This document shows, one piece after another, positions 9,220 through 18,900 of a stretch of 64,000 bases of DNA (the stretch's first letter is position 1; each line of letters opens with the position of its first letter). Location: assembly GCF_963667555.1 (NCBI RefSeq), contig NZ_OY763421.1, forward strand, positions 2,683,562 to 2,747,561. Reading direction: 5' to 3'. The notes under the pieces were generated by a model that saw nothing but the letters and a program-made list of their open reading frames with translations, ran no database searches and was not told where the DNA came from. Origin of the DNA: an uncultured Methanolobus sp. (GTDB lineage Archaea > Halobacteriota > Methanosarcinia > Methanosarcinales > Methanosarcinaceae). Position numbers and translations under genes: made by a program.

Positions 9220-9927
9220 TCACTGTTTCACGCAAAGGTAGGTTGCCATGAAACCCTTTTTGTGTACATATTCCACAATTTTAAAACCTGCCTGCTCGAT
9301 TAATCCTTTCATGGTCCAGTCAAAGGTTGAGTATTCTTCCTTGATGTGAAGTTTCATTTCCTCTACAACCTTATCATCCGCTTCAGGTGGCATGTTCCGG
9401 AATAACTGAGAGAAATACTCATCGAAATCCTGGATATCTGATGAAAAAACCACATCTTTCAGGAAGAATTTCCCACCGCTTTTCAGCATTGAGTGGATGT
9501 TCTTCAGGGCGATGAGTTTCCAGAAATCAGGCAGGTGGTGCAACACAAGCTGAGTGACAACAGCATCATATTTTGTCTCGCCGGAGTCATATGTCAGAAA
9601 TCCTGACTTGATGAACCTGATATTATCTCTCTGTCTTGACTTTGCTTTTTTTTCTGCAAAATCAAGCATCATCTGTGAAATATCCAATGCAGTTACCTGT
9701 TTGCAATGTTTTGAAAGCTCGATTGAGAACTCCCCGGTTCCGCATCCGATCTCAAGTATCTCATATTCCGGCTGGATGTCGATGAGTTTGCACATGGTTT
9801 CAGCTTCACCGGCAATATTGCGGACGCTTCCCATTTTCCTGTCATATTGCAGGACTTCATCTTCGCTTCCGTAATCCGTTCCAACCTGGATCAGTTCATC
9901 GTAATACCATTCAGGTAATTCTTTCAT
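9220..9927 (-). CDS. Class I SAM-dependent methyltransferase
   Basis: A methyltransferase of about 235 aa, with motif I ILEIGCGTGEF and the acidic strand-2 end ALDIS. The VLHHLPDFWK region is typical of the UbiE/COQ5-like class. The start is placed at the ATG at 9927 because GAGGG sits 6 nt upstream; an in-frame ATG at 9933 is the alternative. The substrate is unknown. It shows no obvious link to its neighbours, which are on the same strand but more than 60 bp away. Confidence 0.82.
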   Translation of the reverse strand: MKELPEWYYDELIQVGTDYGSEDEVLQYDRKMGSVRNIAGEAETMCKLIDIQPEYEILEIGCGTGEFSIELSKHCKQVTALDISQMMLDFAEKKAKSRQRDNIRFIKSGFLTYDSGETKYDAVVTQLVLHHLPDFWKLIALKNIHSMLKSGGKFFLKDVVFSSDIQDFDEYFSQLFRNMPPEADDKVVEEMKLHIKEEYSTFDWTMKGLIEQAGFKIVEYVHKKGFMATYLCVKQ

Positions 9928-10057
9928 AGGCATCCCTCTGTGTATGTTTGCAATATCTTTTCAATGAATAAGGAACTGTTGCTGGATGAATTACTGGAAA
10001 TCGAGTGAAAAGTAGGGAAAAGTGAGGACAAAATAAGAAAAAGGAGAGGAAAAGAAG

Positions 10058-10360
10058 TTATTTCTTTTCCTTTTTCAGGAAGAACCTGTTCAGTACTAAA
10101 ATTCCGGCAACGATGACTATCAGATAATACAATGATCTGAATATCGGTCTGTACTGGGGTTCGAACCAGGTATAGATTATTTCGTCAACCGAGAAATACA
10201 ACTGAAGAGTTGCAAGAGCAATGATGATACCTACAATTGCAAGCATCCCATTTCTGAAATAGTCTTCAGCTGTCTTTTCTTTCTTCTCCTTTTTTTCCGT
10301 TTTAGGAGCAAAACTTACTATCTCTTTCTTCACTTCCACACTTTCATTTTCCTCACTCAT
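10058..10360 (-). CDS. Small hypothetical membrane protein (100 aa)
   Basis: The N-terminal third is a charged Lys/Glu tail. Two transmembrane helices follow (around residues 39-58 and 72-92), and the protein ends in a Lys-rich tail, consistent with both termini in the cytoplasm. The start codon is preceded by GGAGGAG and overlaps the end of the lipoprotein gene by 8 bp. The two are therefore coupled and probably work together at the membrane. No family is recognised. Confidence 0.78.
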   Translation of the reverse strand: MSEENESVEVKKEIVSFAPKTEKKEKKEKTAEDYFRNGMLAIVGIIIALATLQLYFSVDEIIYTWFEPQYRPIFRSLYYLIVIVAGILVLNRFFLKKEKK

Positions 10361-11330
10361 GCAATCTCCTCCTCACCATGTATATTGCTGCGATAAAACC
10401 AATTAATGCAAATGAACCTGTAAATCCTGGACTTTCTTCCTCTGCCGTTTCGTATGCCACTTCTTCGTCATATGCCCATTCAAAGTCATCCTCCACAACA
10501 AAGTCAGCAGTATTCACATTTTTGTTTTGTATCAACTGATCCCTGTCAATTACTTTCTCAGGATTTAGTTGCACATAATCCTCGCCTGTCTGGATTACAG
10601 TGTCACCATCCCATATGCTGACTTCAACAATGTAATTGTAGTTGTCAGGTACAGTCAGGTTGACACTTCTGATGATAGTGTTCTCAGGTGCAATCTCACC
10701 GGAACTTATCCATTTCTTGTCAGCAATGAGTCTTGCGTCCATTTCCCTGGCCTTTACAAGTATGCGATAGTCTTTTGTTGTCTCAACACCCTCATTTTTG
10801 AGATAGATGTCATTTTCGATCAAGACACCTTTGGAGCTAGTATCTCTTGCTATGAAGTCGATTCCTTCTATCTGGATGCCGGTTTCCTGCTGGTCGGTTG
10901 GCAGGTTCTCAAGTCCTGAAAGTGTCATCCAGAGGTCATATCCCATCTCTCCCTCGTTGACGACAGTAGCACTTATGCGATAACCACCGCTCTTTGGAAG
11001 ACGTATCTTCTGGCTGACCATCTTAGTCTCGTCTTCCTTTATCGGTCCGATCTTTGCTTCCTGTTTCAGTTCAAGCAATCCGGTCTGTTCGCTGAAGGCT
11101 TTCAGCATTACAGTTGCATTGCCGTTGCTGTCAGCTCCCCAGTTCTCTACATACGTTGTGACATTGAGCCATACATAAGTGCTTTTGACACTATCTGCAG
11201 ATATCTCAATATCCCTTATCCCCAGATGCGCTTCCTGTTCATCGAAATCCCGCAGGCATCCACTGGATGCTGCTGAAGCCAGAACAATAAGCATAATGAG
11301 GAATGAATAAATTGAACATTTCTGTATCAT
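10353..11330 (-). CDS. Exported lipoprotein with C-terminal PGF-CTERM-like sorting signal
   Basis: The 325-aa protein begins with a signal peptide and a lipobox-like ASSGC (Cys at about residue 25). It is rich in beta-strand sequence with repeated Ig-like spacing. It ends with SPGFTGSFALIGFIAAIYM followed by an Arg-rich tail. That tail fits the PGF-CTERM signal recognised by archaeosortase A: PGF, hydrophobic helix, basic end. Having both a possible lipid anchor and a sortase-type tail is unusual. It is coupled to the small membrane protein downstream. The function of the extracellular part is unknown. Confidence 0.82.
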   Translation of the reverse strand: MIQKCSIYSFLIMLIVLASAASSGCLRDFDEQEAHLGIRDIEISADSVKSTYVWLNVTTYVENWGADSNGNATVMLKAFSEQTGLLELKQEAKIGPIKEDETKMVSQKIRLPKSGGYRISATVVNEGEMGYDLWMTLSGLENLPTDQQETGIQIEGIDFIARDTSSKGVLIENDIYLKNEGVETTKDYRILVKAREMDARLIADKKWISSGEIAPENTIIRSVNLTVPDNYNYIVEVSIWDGDTVIQTGEDYVQLNPEKVIDRDQLIQNKNVNTADFVVEDDFEWAYDEEVAYETAEEESPGFTGSFALIGFIAAIYMVRRRLHE

Positions 11331-11359
11331 AAAATCCCCGAATGAATAGAGGCAGGGAT

Positions 11360-11400
11360 ATTATATATATATTGTTAAATAATTTGTATATACACAAATT
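11360..11400 (-). promoter_or_regulatory. AT-rich promoter with inverted repeat before the PGF-CTERM lipoprotein gene
   Basis: A TATATATATAAT run (11360-11373) lies about 30 bp upstream of the lipoprotein start and suits an archaeal TATA element. Just upstream of it is a 7-bp perfect inverted repeat, AATTTGT (11381-11387) and ACAAATT (11394-11400), with a 6-bp spacer. It may bind a dimeric regulator next to the TATA box. Which regulator is unknown. Confidence 0.5.
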
Positions 11401-11466
11401 TAGTGGTAGAAGTATATGGGGTTAGAATAAAAGCAGAATCAAAAGTTTAAGTTTTAAAATGAAAAT

Positions 11467-11754
11467 TTAATCCGTACAAATGCACGGATTTTGTTTGCAT
11501 GTAGGACAATGATCAGGATATTTATCCATAAATGCAGCTTGAAGGTCGATATCATAAAGGTTTGCCAGCGCGCCTATCCATGCAAAACAGTCGGCAAGTT
11601 CCTCCCTGATATTTTCCATGTCTTCCCTGCGGATAGCTTCTGCAAGTTCGCCTATCTCTTCCACAAGCCAGAGTGTTGTTGCGGCTGCTCCTCTTCTTTT
11701 GTCGTTGTGTGCATAGAGGTCGTACATGCGTTTCTGGAACTCGGAGATTTCCAT
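11467..11754 (-). CDS. MazG-like nucleotide pyrophosphohydrolase
   Basis: The 95-aa protein has the all-alpha NTP pyrophosphatase signature: EEIGELAEAIRRED followed by EELADCFAW, which supply the EExxE/ExxD magnesium-binding residues. It ends with a small cysteine motif, CPTCKQNPCIC, that could bind zinc and is common in archaeal members. It lies 39 bp downstream of hisF on the same strand. Its likely role is hydrolysis of non-canonical NTPs. Because HisE belongs to the same fold, a histidine-pathway role is possible but not shown. Confidence 0.9.
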   Translation of the reverse strand: MEISEFQKRMYDLYAHNDKRRGAAATTLWLVEEIGELAEAIRREDMENIREELADCFAWIGALANLYDIDLQAAFMDKYPDHCPTCKQNPCICTD

Positions 11755-11793
11755 GTCTTTTCCTCCTATATTCTCTTAAGATCTATCTGGATT

Positions 11794-12615
11794 TTAGAGT
11801 CTTACAGGAATATCCTTTTCCTTCAGATGCTCTTTGACATCATTTACAGTGTACTCGCCAAAGTGGAAAATACTTGCTGCAAGTGCTGCATCGGCTTTTC
11901 CTTTTGTGAATCCTTCGTACATGTGCTCGGGATTGCCAACTCCACCGGATGCGATGATCGGTATTTCGAGTTCCTCTGAAAGCTTCTTTGTGATCGGGAT
12001 GTCAAAACCGTCATAGGTTCCATCCTTATCCATGCTTGTGAGAAGTATCTCGCCGGAACCGAGTTCCTCTACTTTCTTTGCCCACTGTACGGCATCAAGT
12101 CCTGTTGGCTGCCTGCCGCCGTAGATTACAACTTCATACCATGCAGGTGTGCCGTCCTCAAGTTCAAGGATTGTTTTGTCAGGATTGTTCTTTACATCAA
12201 GGTTACGTTTGCAGTCAATTGCTGTAACGATGCACTGGGCACCGAATATCTCCGATGCTTCCTTGATAAGATCAGGATTTTTCACGGCTGCTGTGTTTAT
12301 GGATACCTTGTCAGCGCCTGCCCTGAGTATCTGGCGTATGTCTTCGATGGAGTTTATTCCGCCGCCGACTGTAAGTGGAATAAAAACTTCGTTTGCGGTC
12401 CTTTCGATGACCTTGACCATTGTTCCTCTGCCTTCATGGGATGCGGTAATGTCAAGGAATACAAGCTCATCAGCACCCTGCTCGTTATATCTCTTGGCGA
12501 GTTCCACGGGATCCCCTGCTTTTCTCAGGTCTACGAATTCTATTCCCTTGACAACAGTTCCGCCTTCTTCATCAAGCGTAACGTCAAGACATGGTATGAT
12601 CCTTTTTGTAAGCAT
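11794..12615 (-). CDS. hisF: Imidazole glycerol phosphate synthase cyclase subunit HisF
   Basis: HisF converts PRFAR and ammonia (from HisH) to imidazole glycerol phosphate and AICAR. The (beta/alpha)8 phosphate-binding half-barrel motifs are present (LTVGGGIN and [12 protein letters not shown]). The catalytic aspartates sit in RIIPCLDV and [14 protein letters not shown] place the start at the ATG at 12615 because HisF proteins begin [11 protein letters not shown]; an in-frame GTG at 12636 would add seven residues. No other his gene is in the window. Confidence 0.97.
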   Translation of the reverse strand: MLTKRIIPCLDVTLDEEGGTVVKGIEFVDLRKAGDPVELAKRYNEQGADELVFLDITASHEGRGTMVKVIERTANEVFIPLTVGGGINSIEDIRQILRAGADKVSINTAAVKNPDLIKEASEIFGAQCIVTAIDCKRNLDVKNNPDKTILELEDGTPAWYEVVIYGGRQPTGLDAVQWAKKVEELGSGEILLTSMDKDGTYDGFDIPITKKLSEELEIPIIASGGVGNPEHMYEGFTKGKADAALAASIFHFGEYTVNDVKEHLKEKDIPVRL

Positions 12616-12934
12616 GTATGACTTTTTCCCTTTCACTGCATTTGATTATTCATATCCACCAGACTGGCCGGCAGATGCTAGTTTAATAAGAAGATATCGA
12701 GTTTTTATTTAATACTTGTTGTGGGGACAAGGATCGATAAAATTTGATGTGAGTTCTTACCATAGGTATCTTTCAGGATAATTTCGGCATATTTATGAAT
12801 AAAGACAGTCACTAAGAAAAGAAATAAGATATTCAGTGATGTCCAATTTAAAGAGGACATGCTTAAATACAGTTATCAACGTATTACAGATAGACTAAAA
12901 AAGATATTTTCTGTCAATCAGGAGAAGATTCATA
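12616..12934. other. Gene-free stretch upstream of hisF and a small membrane ORF
   Basis: I see no convincing gene in these 319 bases. Divergent promoters for hisF (left) and the 12935 ORF (right) are expected here. A 6-bp inverted repeat, ATGTCC (12839-12844) and GGACAT (12855-12860), lies just before a TATA-like CTTAAATA near 12862, and may be an operator for the rightward genes. Confidence 0.5.
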
Positions 12935-13021
12935 ATGGGCATACTAAAGATGGCAAGTAATCTCAGAATTATTTACTTTGTTACTTTATTGATTGCTCTT
13001 GGTATCATGTTCCTGTTATGA
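12935..13021 (+). CDS. 28-aa single-span membrane ORF
   Basis: The ATG follows CAGGAGAAG with good spacing and encodes 28 residues. Residues ~12-28 (RIIYFVTLLIALGIMFLL) form one hydrophobic helix ending at a TGA. It is in the same frame as the next gene, 21 bp downstream. It may be a small membrane protein, an upstream regulatory ORF, or the old N-terminus of the downstream membrane protein separated by a stop codon. Confidence 0.45.
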   Translation: MGILKMASNLRIIYFVTLLIALGIMFLL

Positions 13022-13042
13022 TTATCTCTGATCTTTGTACTT

Positions 13043-13702
13043 ATGCTTAGTCTGTTCATTTTCTTTGTTCTTCTTTTCGGGTTACTGGGTATTTTTGTTT
13101 CACAGTATATCGCTCAATACAGAGAGGCTTATGCTTTCTGGATCGAGTATGTTGTTTACGGAAAAGCCGATGACGTTTCAGGTTGTAAACAAAAGGCAAA
13201 CATTTGCAGCAAACTCGAATCTTACTCTCGTGAGATTTGTGAGCTATCTCACATGATAATCATTATCTTTTCAGGGATTGCAGTTGTTTTTCTTTCCCTT
13301 ACCTACATGATCACGGTAAACATTCCTTTCATCGCAGATGAATCCACGATATTCTACGAGTTTATGGGTTTAGCTTATTTCTCGTCGAATTACGAGATCA
13401 ATGTGCTGCTGGCGGCAAGAATACTTGCTTTCATGTTGTTTGCAGGTCTTTCTTTTGTACTGATGCAATCCAACATAAATATCATCAATATTTCCCAGAC
13501 CAGTGCCATAGATGAGAAAATATTCGATGTATGGGAAAAGCTTGATTGTGAAGGTTGTAAAAAGAAAAAAGACGAGCTTGAACCCAGAAGACTTTATGAG
13601 ATATGGGCTGAAAAGGTGAATAATGGAGCGCAGATATCTTCTGATAACAAAGAGCGTTTGAAATCTCTGTTAATTGACAAAGACGTTGATAAAAAGCCTT
13701 GA
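13043..13702 (+). CDS. Hypothetical membrane protein (219 aa)
   Basis: Three hydrophobic segments are visible: about residues 1-26, 70-95 and 128-148. A C-terminal cytosolic part contains a C-x2-C-like patch (DCEGCKKKKDE). No family is recognised. No clear ribosome site precedes the ATG; the upstream 28-aa ORF ends 21 bp before it in the same frame. It sits in a stretch that looks like accessory DNA (unknown genes, a broken gene, AT-rich). Confidence 0.65.
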   Translation: MLSLFIFFVLLFGLLGIFVSQYIAQYREAYAFWIEYVVYGKADDVSGCKQKANICSKLESYSREICELSHMIIIIFSGIAVVFLSLTYMITVNIPFIADESTIFYEFMGLAYFSSNYEINVLLAARILAFMLFAGLSFVLMQSNINIINISQTSAIDEKIFDVWEKLDCEGCKKKKDELEPRRLYEIWAEKVNNGAQISSDNKERLKSLLIDKDVDKKP

Positions 13703-13786
13703 AATATCTTACTAATTTTAGTTCTTCCACTTGATGTTGGTTCAGAAAAGACTTCATCCAATGATGTACGATAATGTGATGAATGA

Positions 13787-14038
13787 CGGTGGTTTTTTAG
13801 ATTTATTTTGTATGCAAAGGTCGGTGATAGGGTCGGAGAAAATCTCACCCAGAACCAACAAAAGATCCTTGATTCAATTCTGGAAGACTCTTCCATTTCC
13901 GCCAGACTATTATCTGAGTCAATTGGCATTTCCCAAAGAAAGATAGAAACGAATATCGCTAAATTGAAAGAAAAAGGTCTTCTCAGGCGTGTAGGTTCGG
14001 CACGAGGCGGTCATTGGGAAGTTATTGGTGGGGAATGA
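13787..14038 (+). pseudogene. Truncated winged-helix domain, C-terminal remnant of an AlbA_2/Schlafen-type or Fic-type regulator
   Basis: The open frame after the TGA at 13784 encodes a GDRVGENLTQNQQ linker and a complete winged-helix domain (ISARLLSESIGISQRKIE, then KLKEKGLLRRVGS). This combination is typical of the C-terminal end of larger COG2865 or Fic-type proteins, whose N-terminal catalytic part is absent here. The only possible start is a TTG at 13808 without an obvious ribosome site. I read it as a fragment; a functional small DNA-binding protein cannot be excluded. Confidence 0.55.
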
Positions 14039-14088
14039 GGGAGGGACTTTTATGTAGAACGTTATAACTGAAATATGGGGAGTAAGCA

Positions 14089-14643
14089 ATGACCGATATA
14101 AACGAAGAAATTGTAAGATTGTTTTTTGAGTATAATGATTTTCTTGTTAAAACAAACGTACGTTATTCATTGAACAATGTTGATAGTGATATTGATTTGA
14201 TGGTTTTTAATTTAAATCAGGAAGACTCAGAAAGTCAAGATGTGGATTTTGTAATTAAAAACATGGATGAATTAAAGAAAATAAGCCGAGCATCTGTGGA
14301 AGTAAAAGGATGGCATGGGATGAATTTTACTCCTTCAGTGCTCAAAGAATTTAGTAAAATATTCAATTTCGTTTCTGAAACCGCTATGGAAGCAAGTAGA
14401 AAATTTTGGAAAACCAATGATTTTACGACCATTTTAGTATTATCCCATTTGCCTGCGACGGAAAAATCATGTGATGAAACAATAAGCATTCTCAAAGAAA
14501 GAAAAGTCGACCATGTAATTGAGTTTAAGACCATAGTCGACTTTATGATATCTAACGTTGATAAAAATAAGAATTATGGTGATTCTGAATTTCTTCAAAC
14601 AATTAGAATTTTAAAGGTTTATAAAGAAAACTTTGAGTATTAA
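14089..14643 (+). CDS. Hypothetical protein, possible PD-(D/E)XK fold
   Basis: The 184-aa protein is not assigned to a family. The segment NNVDSDIDLMVFN (residues 28-40) followed by ASVEVKGWHG (about 66-75) has the spacing of a PD-(D/E)XK nuclease core: Asp at the end of a strand, then E-x-K. No signal peptide or membrane helix is seen. It is clearly AT-richer than the flanking housekeeping genes and lies next to a broken regulator gene, which suggests acquisition. The nuclease assignment is a weak inference from motif spacing. Confidence 0.6.
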   Translation: MTDINEEIVRLFFEYNDFLVKTNVRYSLNNVDSDIDLMVFNLNQEDSESQDVDFVIKNMDELKKISRASVEVKGWHGMNFTPSVLKEFSKIFNFVSETAMEASRKFWKTNDFTTILVLSHLPATEKSCDETISILKERKVDHVIEFKTIVDFMISNVDKNKNYGDSEFLQTIRILKVYKENFEY

Positions 14644-14679
14644 GTCTAATTCGAAACGTTGTACAAATGTTTTCCCAAA

Positions 14680-15387
14680 TCAAACCAACAACACCGCAAT
14701 AACCCCGGCCAAGAACACACCATCAAAAGTTCCCGCGCCGCCAATACTAACCACAGGCGCGCCCAGTTTTGTAATGGCTCGCATGTTCAGCAGGTCTGCC
14801 CCTATCAGAGTACCTAAAGTGCCGCTGATGTAGGCTACTGCGAAAATGAGGTCATGCTGGATGCCGGTGATGTAGACGATAAGAATCGAACTCAGGGCGG
14901 CTGCAACTGGGGGAAGCAGGGCCGGGGATACAATTCCCACACCTTTAACCGGTCTTGCAACTGCTTTTGTGATCATGGCAACCATCAGGGTTGCGTAGAG
15001 AACGTAAATTGCAGAGCCAGGAAAAAGTCCAAGCAGGTAGACGGAAACAAAAGTTGGTATAAGGGCGCCACCTACGTTGATAGCTACCGTTGTTCTGGTG
15101 ATGTGAGTTTCCTTGAAAGGCACTCTGTATGATACACCAAACACCTTCACATATCTCTGATCCTCTATCGGCGTTTCAGTCTCCAGAGTTCTGAGCGGGA
15201 TATTTATACCGCTTCCAATAAGTGAAGCCAGAAGCAGGATAAGGGCATCGTTCCACGAAAAACCTATCTTACTAAAGGCGCTGCTGATCAGTCCGTAAAA
15301 GAGAACGGAAATACTGAACGCCAGCACAAAGGCCAGTATTATCGTAAAAATGAACGTAAAAGGATTATAGAATATCCGATGCCTCAT
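14680..15387 (-). CDS. DUF1614 family membrane protein
   Basis: The 235-aa integral membrane protein has about seven hydrophobic helices. The family traits are visible: SLIGSGINIPL near the second helix, then TTVAINVGGALIPTFVS, GADLLNMRAI and GGAGTFDGVFLAG. Members are widespread in methanogens and Firmicutes, and their function is unknown. It is transcribed leftwards; the next gene on that strand upstream is the DUF151 gene, 81 bp away. Confidence 0.85.
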   Translation of the reverse strand: MRHRIFYNPFTFIFTIILAFVLAFSISVLFYGLISSAFSKIGFSWNDALILLLASLIGSGINIPLRTLETETPIEDQRYVKVFGVSYRVPFKETHITRTTVAINVGGALIPTFVSVYLLGLFPGSAIYVLYATLMVAMITKAVARPVKGVGIVSPALLPPVAAALSSILIVYITGIQHDLIFAVAYISGTLGTLIGADLLNMRAITKLGAPVVSIGGAGTFDGVFLAGVIAVLLV

Positions 15388-15468
15388 AGCATACTGTCCT
15401 TATTTTCAGTATATACTTTTTTGGGTCAGAAAAAATGAACGTTGCAGTTTTTCTCATAAAAGAAAAGT

Positions 15469-15957
15469 TCATGCAAATCCTGTTATCGCCTTTGAGCCTG
15501 TAAAATTCTCCTTACTGATGGCATCGTCATTGAACACTTCCTCGCTAATCATTATAGGAGCGTTATTACGGAGTGCAATTGCGATACAATCACTTGGCCT
15601 TGCATCGAACTCCATGCTCTTGCCATCCTTTTTCAGGGTCATTCTGGCATAATATATGTTATCTTTCTTCTCATCTATCAGGATCCTTTCAACATCGGCC
15701 TCAAGTCTTGAAAGTATAGATACAATAAGATCATGTGTCATAGGCCTTGGCATAGTCTCATTCTTCAAAACAGAACTGATAGACAGAGCCTCAGATTGTC
15801 CGATATGGATCGGCATGATCATTCCATCTTTATCTTCAAGCATCACCGCAGGCACAGCCCTTCCAAAGATGTTTATCATGTAAACACCCTTTACGGTAAC
15901 TTCCTTTATGTCGCTTCCAGTGTCCATATTATTTACAACAGCCTTCCCTTTTAGCAA
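15469..15957 (-). CDS. Bifunctional nuclease (BFN/DUF151) family protein
   Basis: The protein has the DUF151 hallmarks: LEDKDGMIMPIHIGQSEA, RPMTHDL, YYARMTL and the D-A-R-P-S-D-C-I-A-I-A-L block. Plant relatives have RNase and DNase activity, while in bacteria and archaea the role is not settled. The listed start is a TTG behind AGGGAT. An in-frame ATG at 15927, which would give 152 aa, is also credible. It lies 40 bp downstream of the 5-oxoprolinase gene on the same strand. Confidence 0.9.
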   Translation of the reverse strand: MLKGKAVVNNMDTGSDIKEVTVKGVYMINIFGRAVPAVMLEDKDGMIMPIHIGQSEALSISSVLKNETMPRPMTHDLIVSILSRLEADVERILIDEKKDNIYYARMTLKKDGKSMEFDARPSDCIAIALRNNAPIMISEEVFNDDAISKENFTGSKAITGFA

Positions 15958-15997
15958 TATATCCCTAAATCCACTGATGTTTAATTAGTATCTTTAC

Positions 15998-18900
15998 TTA
16001 ACTCTTTCTTTTTGGTCGCTTACCAAAACCACCTGCACCGGGAGTTTCAATGACGAACACATCACCTTCGTTCATCTCCGTGATATCCCTGCCACCAAGT
16101 TCTTCGACCAGTGAACTGCCAGCTCTGACCACATAATTCCGTCCGGTCTTTCCATTCTCACCGCCGCCAAGTCCTTGCGGTGCAAAGTTCCTGTGACTGG
16201 AAATAATAGCGGCCTTCATGTTTTTCAGGAACAGTATCTTCCTTACAACACCGTCTCCACCATAATATTTCCCCTCCCCTCCGCTGCCATCACGAATAGA
16301 GAACTCCTCAAGCCTCACCGGGAATCTCCATTCCAGAACCTCCGGGTCAGTGATCCTGGAATTAGTCATATGGGTCTGCACAGCGCTGGTTCCATGAAAT
16401 CCTTCTCCTGCACCGGAACCACCACAGATGGTCTCATAATACTGGAACTGCTCATCTCCAAACGTGAAATTGTTCATGGTTCCCTGAGAGCCTGCCATTA
16501 CTCCCAGCGCACCGAAAAGAGCATCAACGATATACTGTGAGGTCTCAACATTTCCAGCCACCACAGCCGCAGGATATTCAGGATTTAAAATGCTGCCTTC
16601 AGGAATAGTAATCCTGAGCGGTCTCATGCAGCCTTCATTAAGCGGAATATCCCTGTCAACAAGCGACCTGAAAACATAAAGCACAGCCGCCTTGCAGACC
16701 GCAATCGGAGCATTCAGGTTTCCTGGATGTTGTCTTGAAGTTCCGGTAAAGTCAATATGAGCTTCCCGACTCTCACGGTCAATAATCACTTTAACACAAA
16801 CAAGCGTTCCATCATCAAATGAAAGTGAGTATTCTCCATCCTTTAAAACCTCAATAACTCTTCTCACAGATTCCTCAGCATTATCCATCACATGCTGCAT
16901 GTATGCCTGCACAGTCTCCATTGAAAAGTGCTCAACAAGCTTCAAAAGCTCCCTGGCACCCTTCTCATTTGCAGCCACCTGTGCCTTCAGGTCAGCAATA
17001 TTCTGGAACGGATTGCGTGCAGGATATTTTCCATAACTCAGCCACTCTGCAACCTCATCTTCAAGGAACTTCCCGTCAGCAACAATAAGCTGCCCTCCGG
17101 TAATCACTCCTTCTTCATCAATGTGCCTGCTCTCTGGAGGGATCGATCCAGGAGTAATTCCGCCAATATCAGCATGATGTCCTCTTGAAGCTACATAGAA
17201 CTCAACATTTCCAGTGTAGAATACAGGAGTTATAACCGTAATATCCGGCAGATGCGTTCCACCCTCAAACGGAGAGTTCAACATGAAAACATCGCCTTCT
17301 TCCATGTCAGGAAACTTCCCCTTCATCGCCTTTACACTCTCTCCCATGGAACCCAGATGCACAGGTATGTGAGGTGCGTTTGCGATCAGGTCTCCGTTCC
17401 TGTTAAAAACCGCACATGAAAAATCAAGTCTCTCCTTGATATTAACTGAATAAGCAGTATTCTGGAGAGTGTAACCCATCTGCTGTGCAATGGACATGAA
17501 CCTGTTATTGAATATCTCAAGCATCACAGGGTCAGCCTCAGTTCCTACTGATTCTCTCTTTGGCAGAGGAATAACCCTTTCCAGTACCAGTTCCTGACCT
17601 TTCCTGAGTTCTGTTCTCCATCCTGGTTCAATTATAATTGTAGTATTTGTTTCAACGAGCATAGCCGGTCCGATGATTCCATTTCCACCAATTTTAAGTT
17701 CCGCTCTCCTGAAAACCGGTGTTCTGTGGAACTCTCCATATGTATACATTGTAGTTTCAGGAAGCCTGCTGTTTTCTTCCTCTCCTGAAACTGAATTATC
17801 AGAAAGAGAACCTCCATGCATTCTTTCTCCTGAACCTATTATTTCCGTAGACACAGCTTCTATGAAAAGCTCCTTGTTCTCCATTACAAAACCAAAACGG
17901 CTCTTATGCTCTGTCTCAAAAGCATTTCTGATCTCTTCCACAGAACCAAGGTCAACAATAATAGAAGTTCCTGCATCCTTATACTTGACATGAACCTTGT
18001 GCAGTGCGCTGATATTCTCATCTGCAACACCCTGCATTCTCATATCTTCCCTGCCGGCTGTTTCAAGTTCAGAAGCAACATCCTGCAACTCTTCGATCAG
18101 GCCGCTTTCAAGTTTCTTCTCAACGGCCTGATCTTTCATGATTCTCTGGTCCGCAAGTCCCATTCCGTAAGCTGAAAGAACACCTGCAAGAGGATGTATC
18201 AATATCCTGCTGATCCCAAGCGCGTCTGCAACACCGCAGGCATGTTGTGCTCCTGCTCCTCCAAAACAGCAAAGAGCATATTCCTTTGTATCATAGCCAC
18301 GCTGGATCGATATTTTCTTGATGGCATTTGCCATGTTCTCAATTGCTATTTTCAGGAAACCTTCAGCAACGTGTTCAGCACTGTGATTCTCTCCGGTAAA
18401 TTCGCTAACTTCCTTTGCCAGGGCAGAAAACTTCTCTTTAACAACATCGGAATCAAGTGGCATGTCTGCGTTATGTCCGAACACATGAGGGAAATGCTTC
18501 GGGTCAATTTTGCCAAGCATCAGGTTGCAGTCTGTGATAGTGAGAGGTCCGCCTTTCCTGTAACATGCGGGTCCGGGTTCAGAACCTGCGGAATCCGGTC
18601 CAACCCTGAATCTTCCTGCATCGAAGTGGAGAATAGAACCTCCACCTGCTGCAACGGTATGAATGTAAAGCATGGGTGATCGCAGGTGAACACCGGCAAT
18701 TTCCGTCTCAAAACTCCTCTCGTATTCCCCGTTATAGTGAGCTACGTCTGTTGAAGTCCCGCCCATATCAAAAGTGACGATTTTGTCAAAACCTGCTTTT
18801 CCGGAAGTTTCCACGGCTCCTACAATACCACCGGCAGGCCCGGAAAGAATACAGTCCTTGCCTCTGAACTGGCTTGCTTCCACAAGTCCGCCGTTTGACT

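Noticed and set aside
12149..12712. 187-aa ORF opposite hisF
   Set aside because: It lies antisense to the clearly conserved hisF gene, is Ser-rich as expected of a reverse reading, and has no recognisable domain.
13019..13021. TGA read as selenocysteine joining two membrane ORFs
   Set aside because: Selenocysteine insertion is known in Methanococcales and Methanopyrus but not in Methanosarcinales, and no suitable RNA element is visible.
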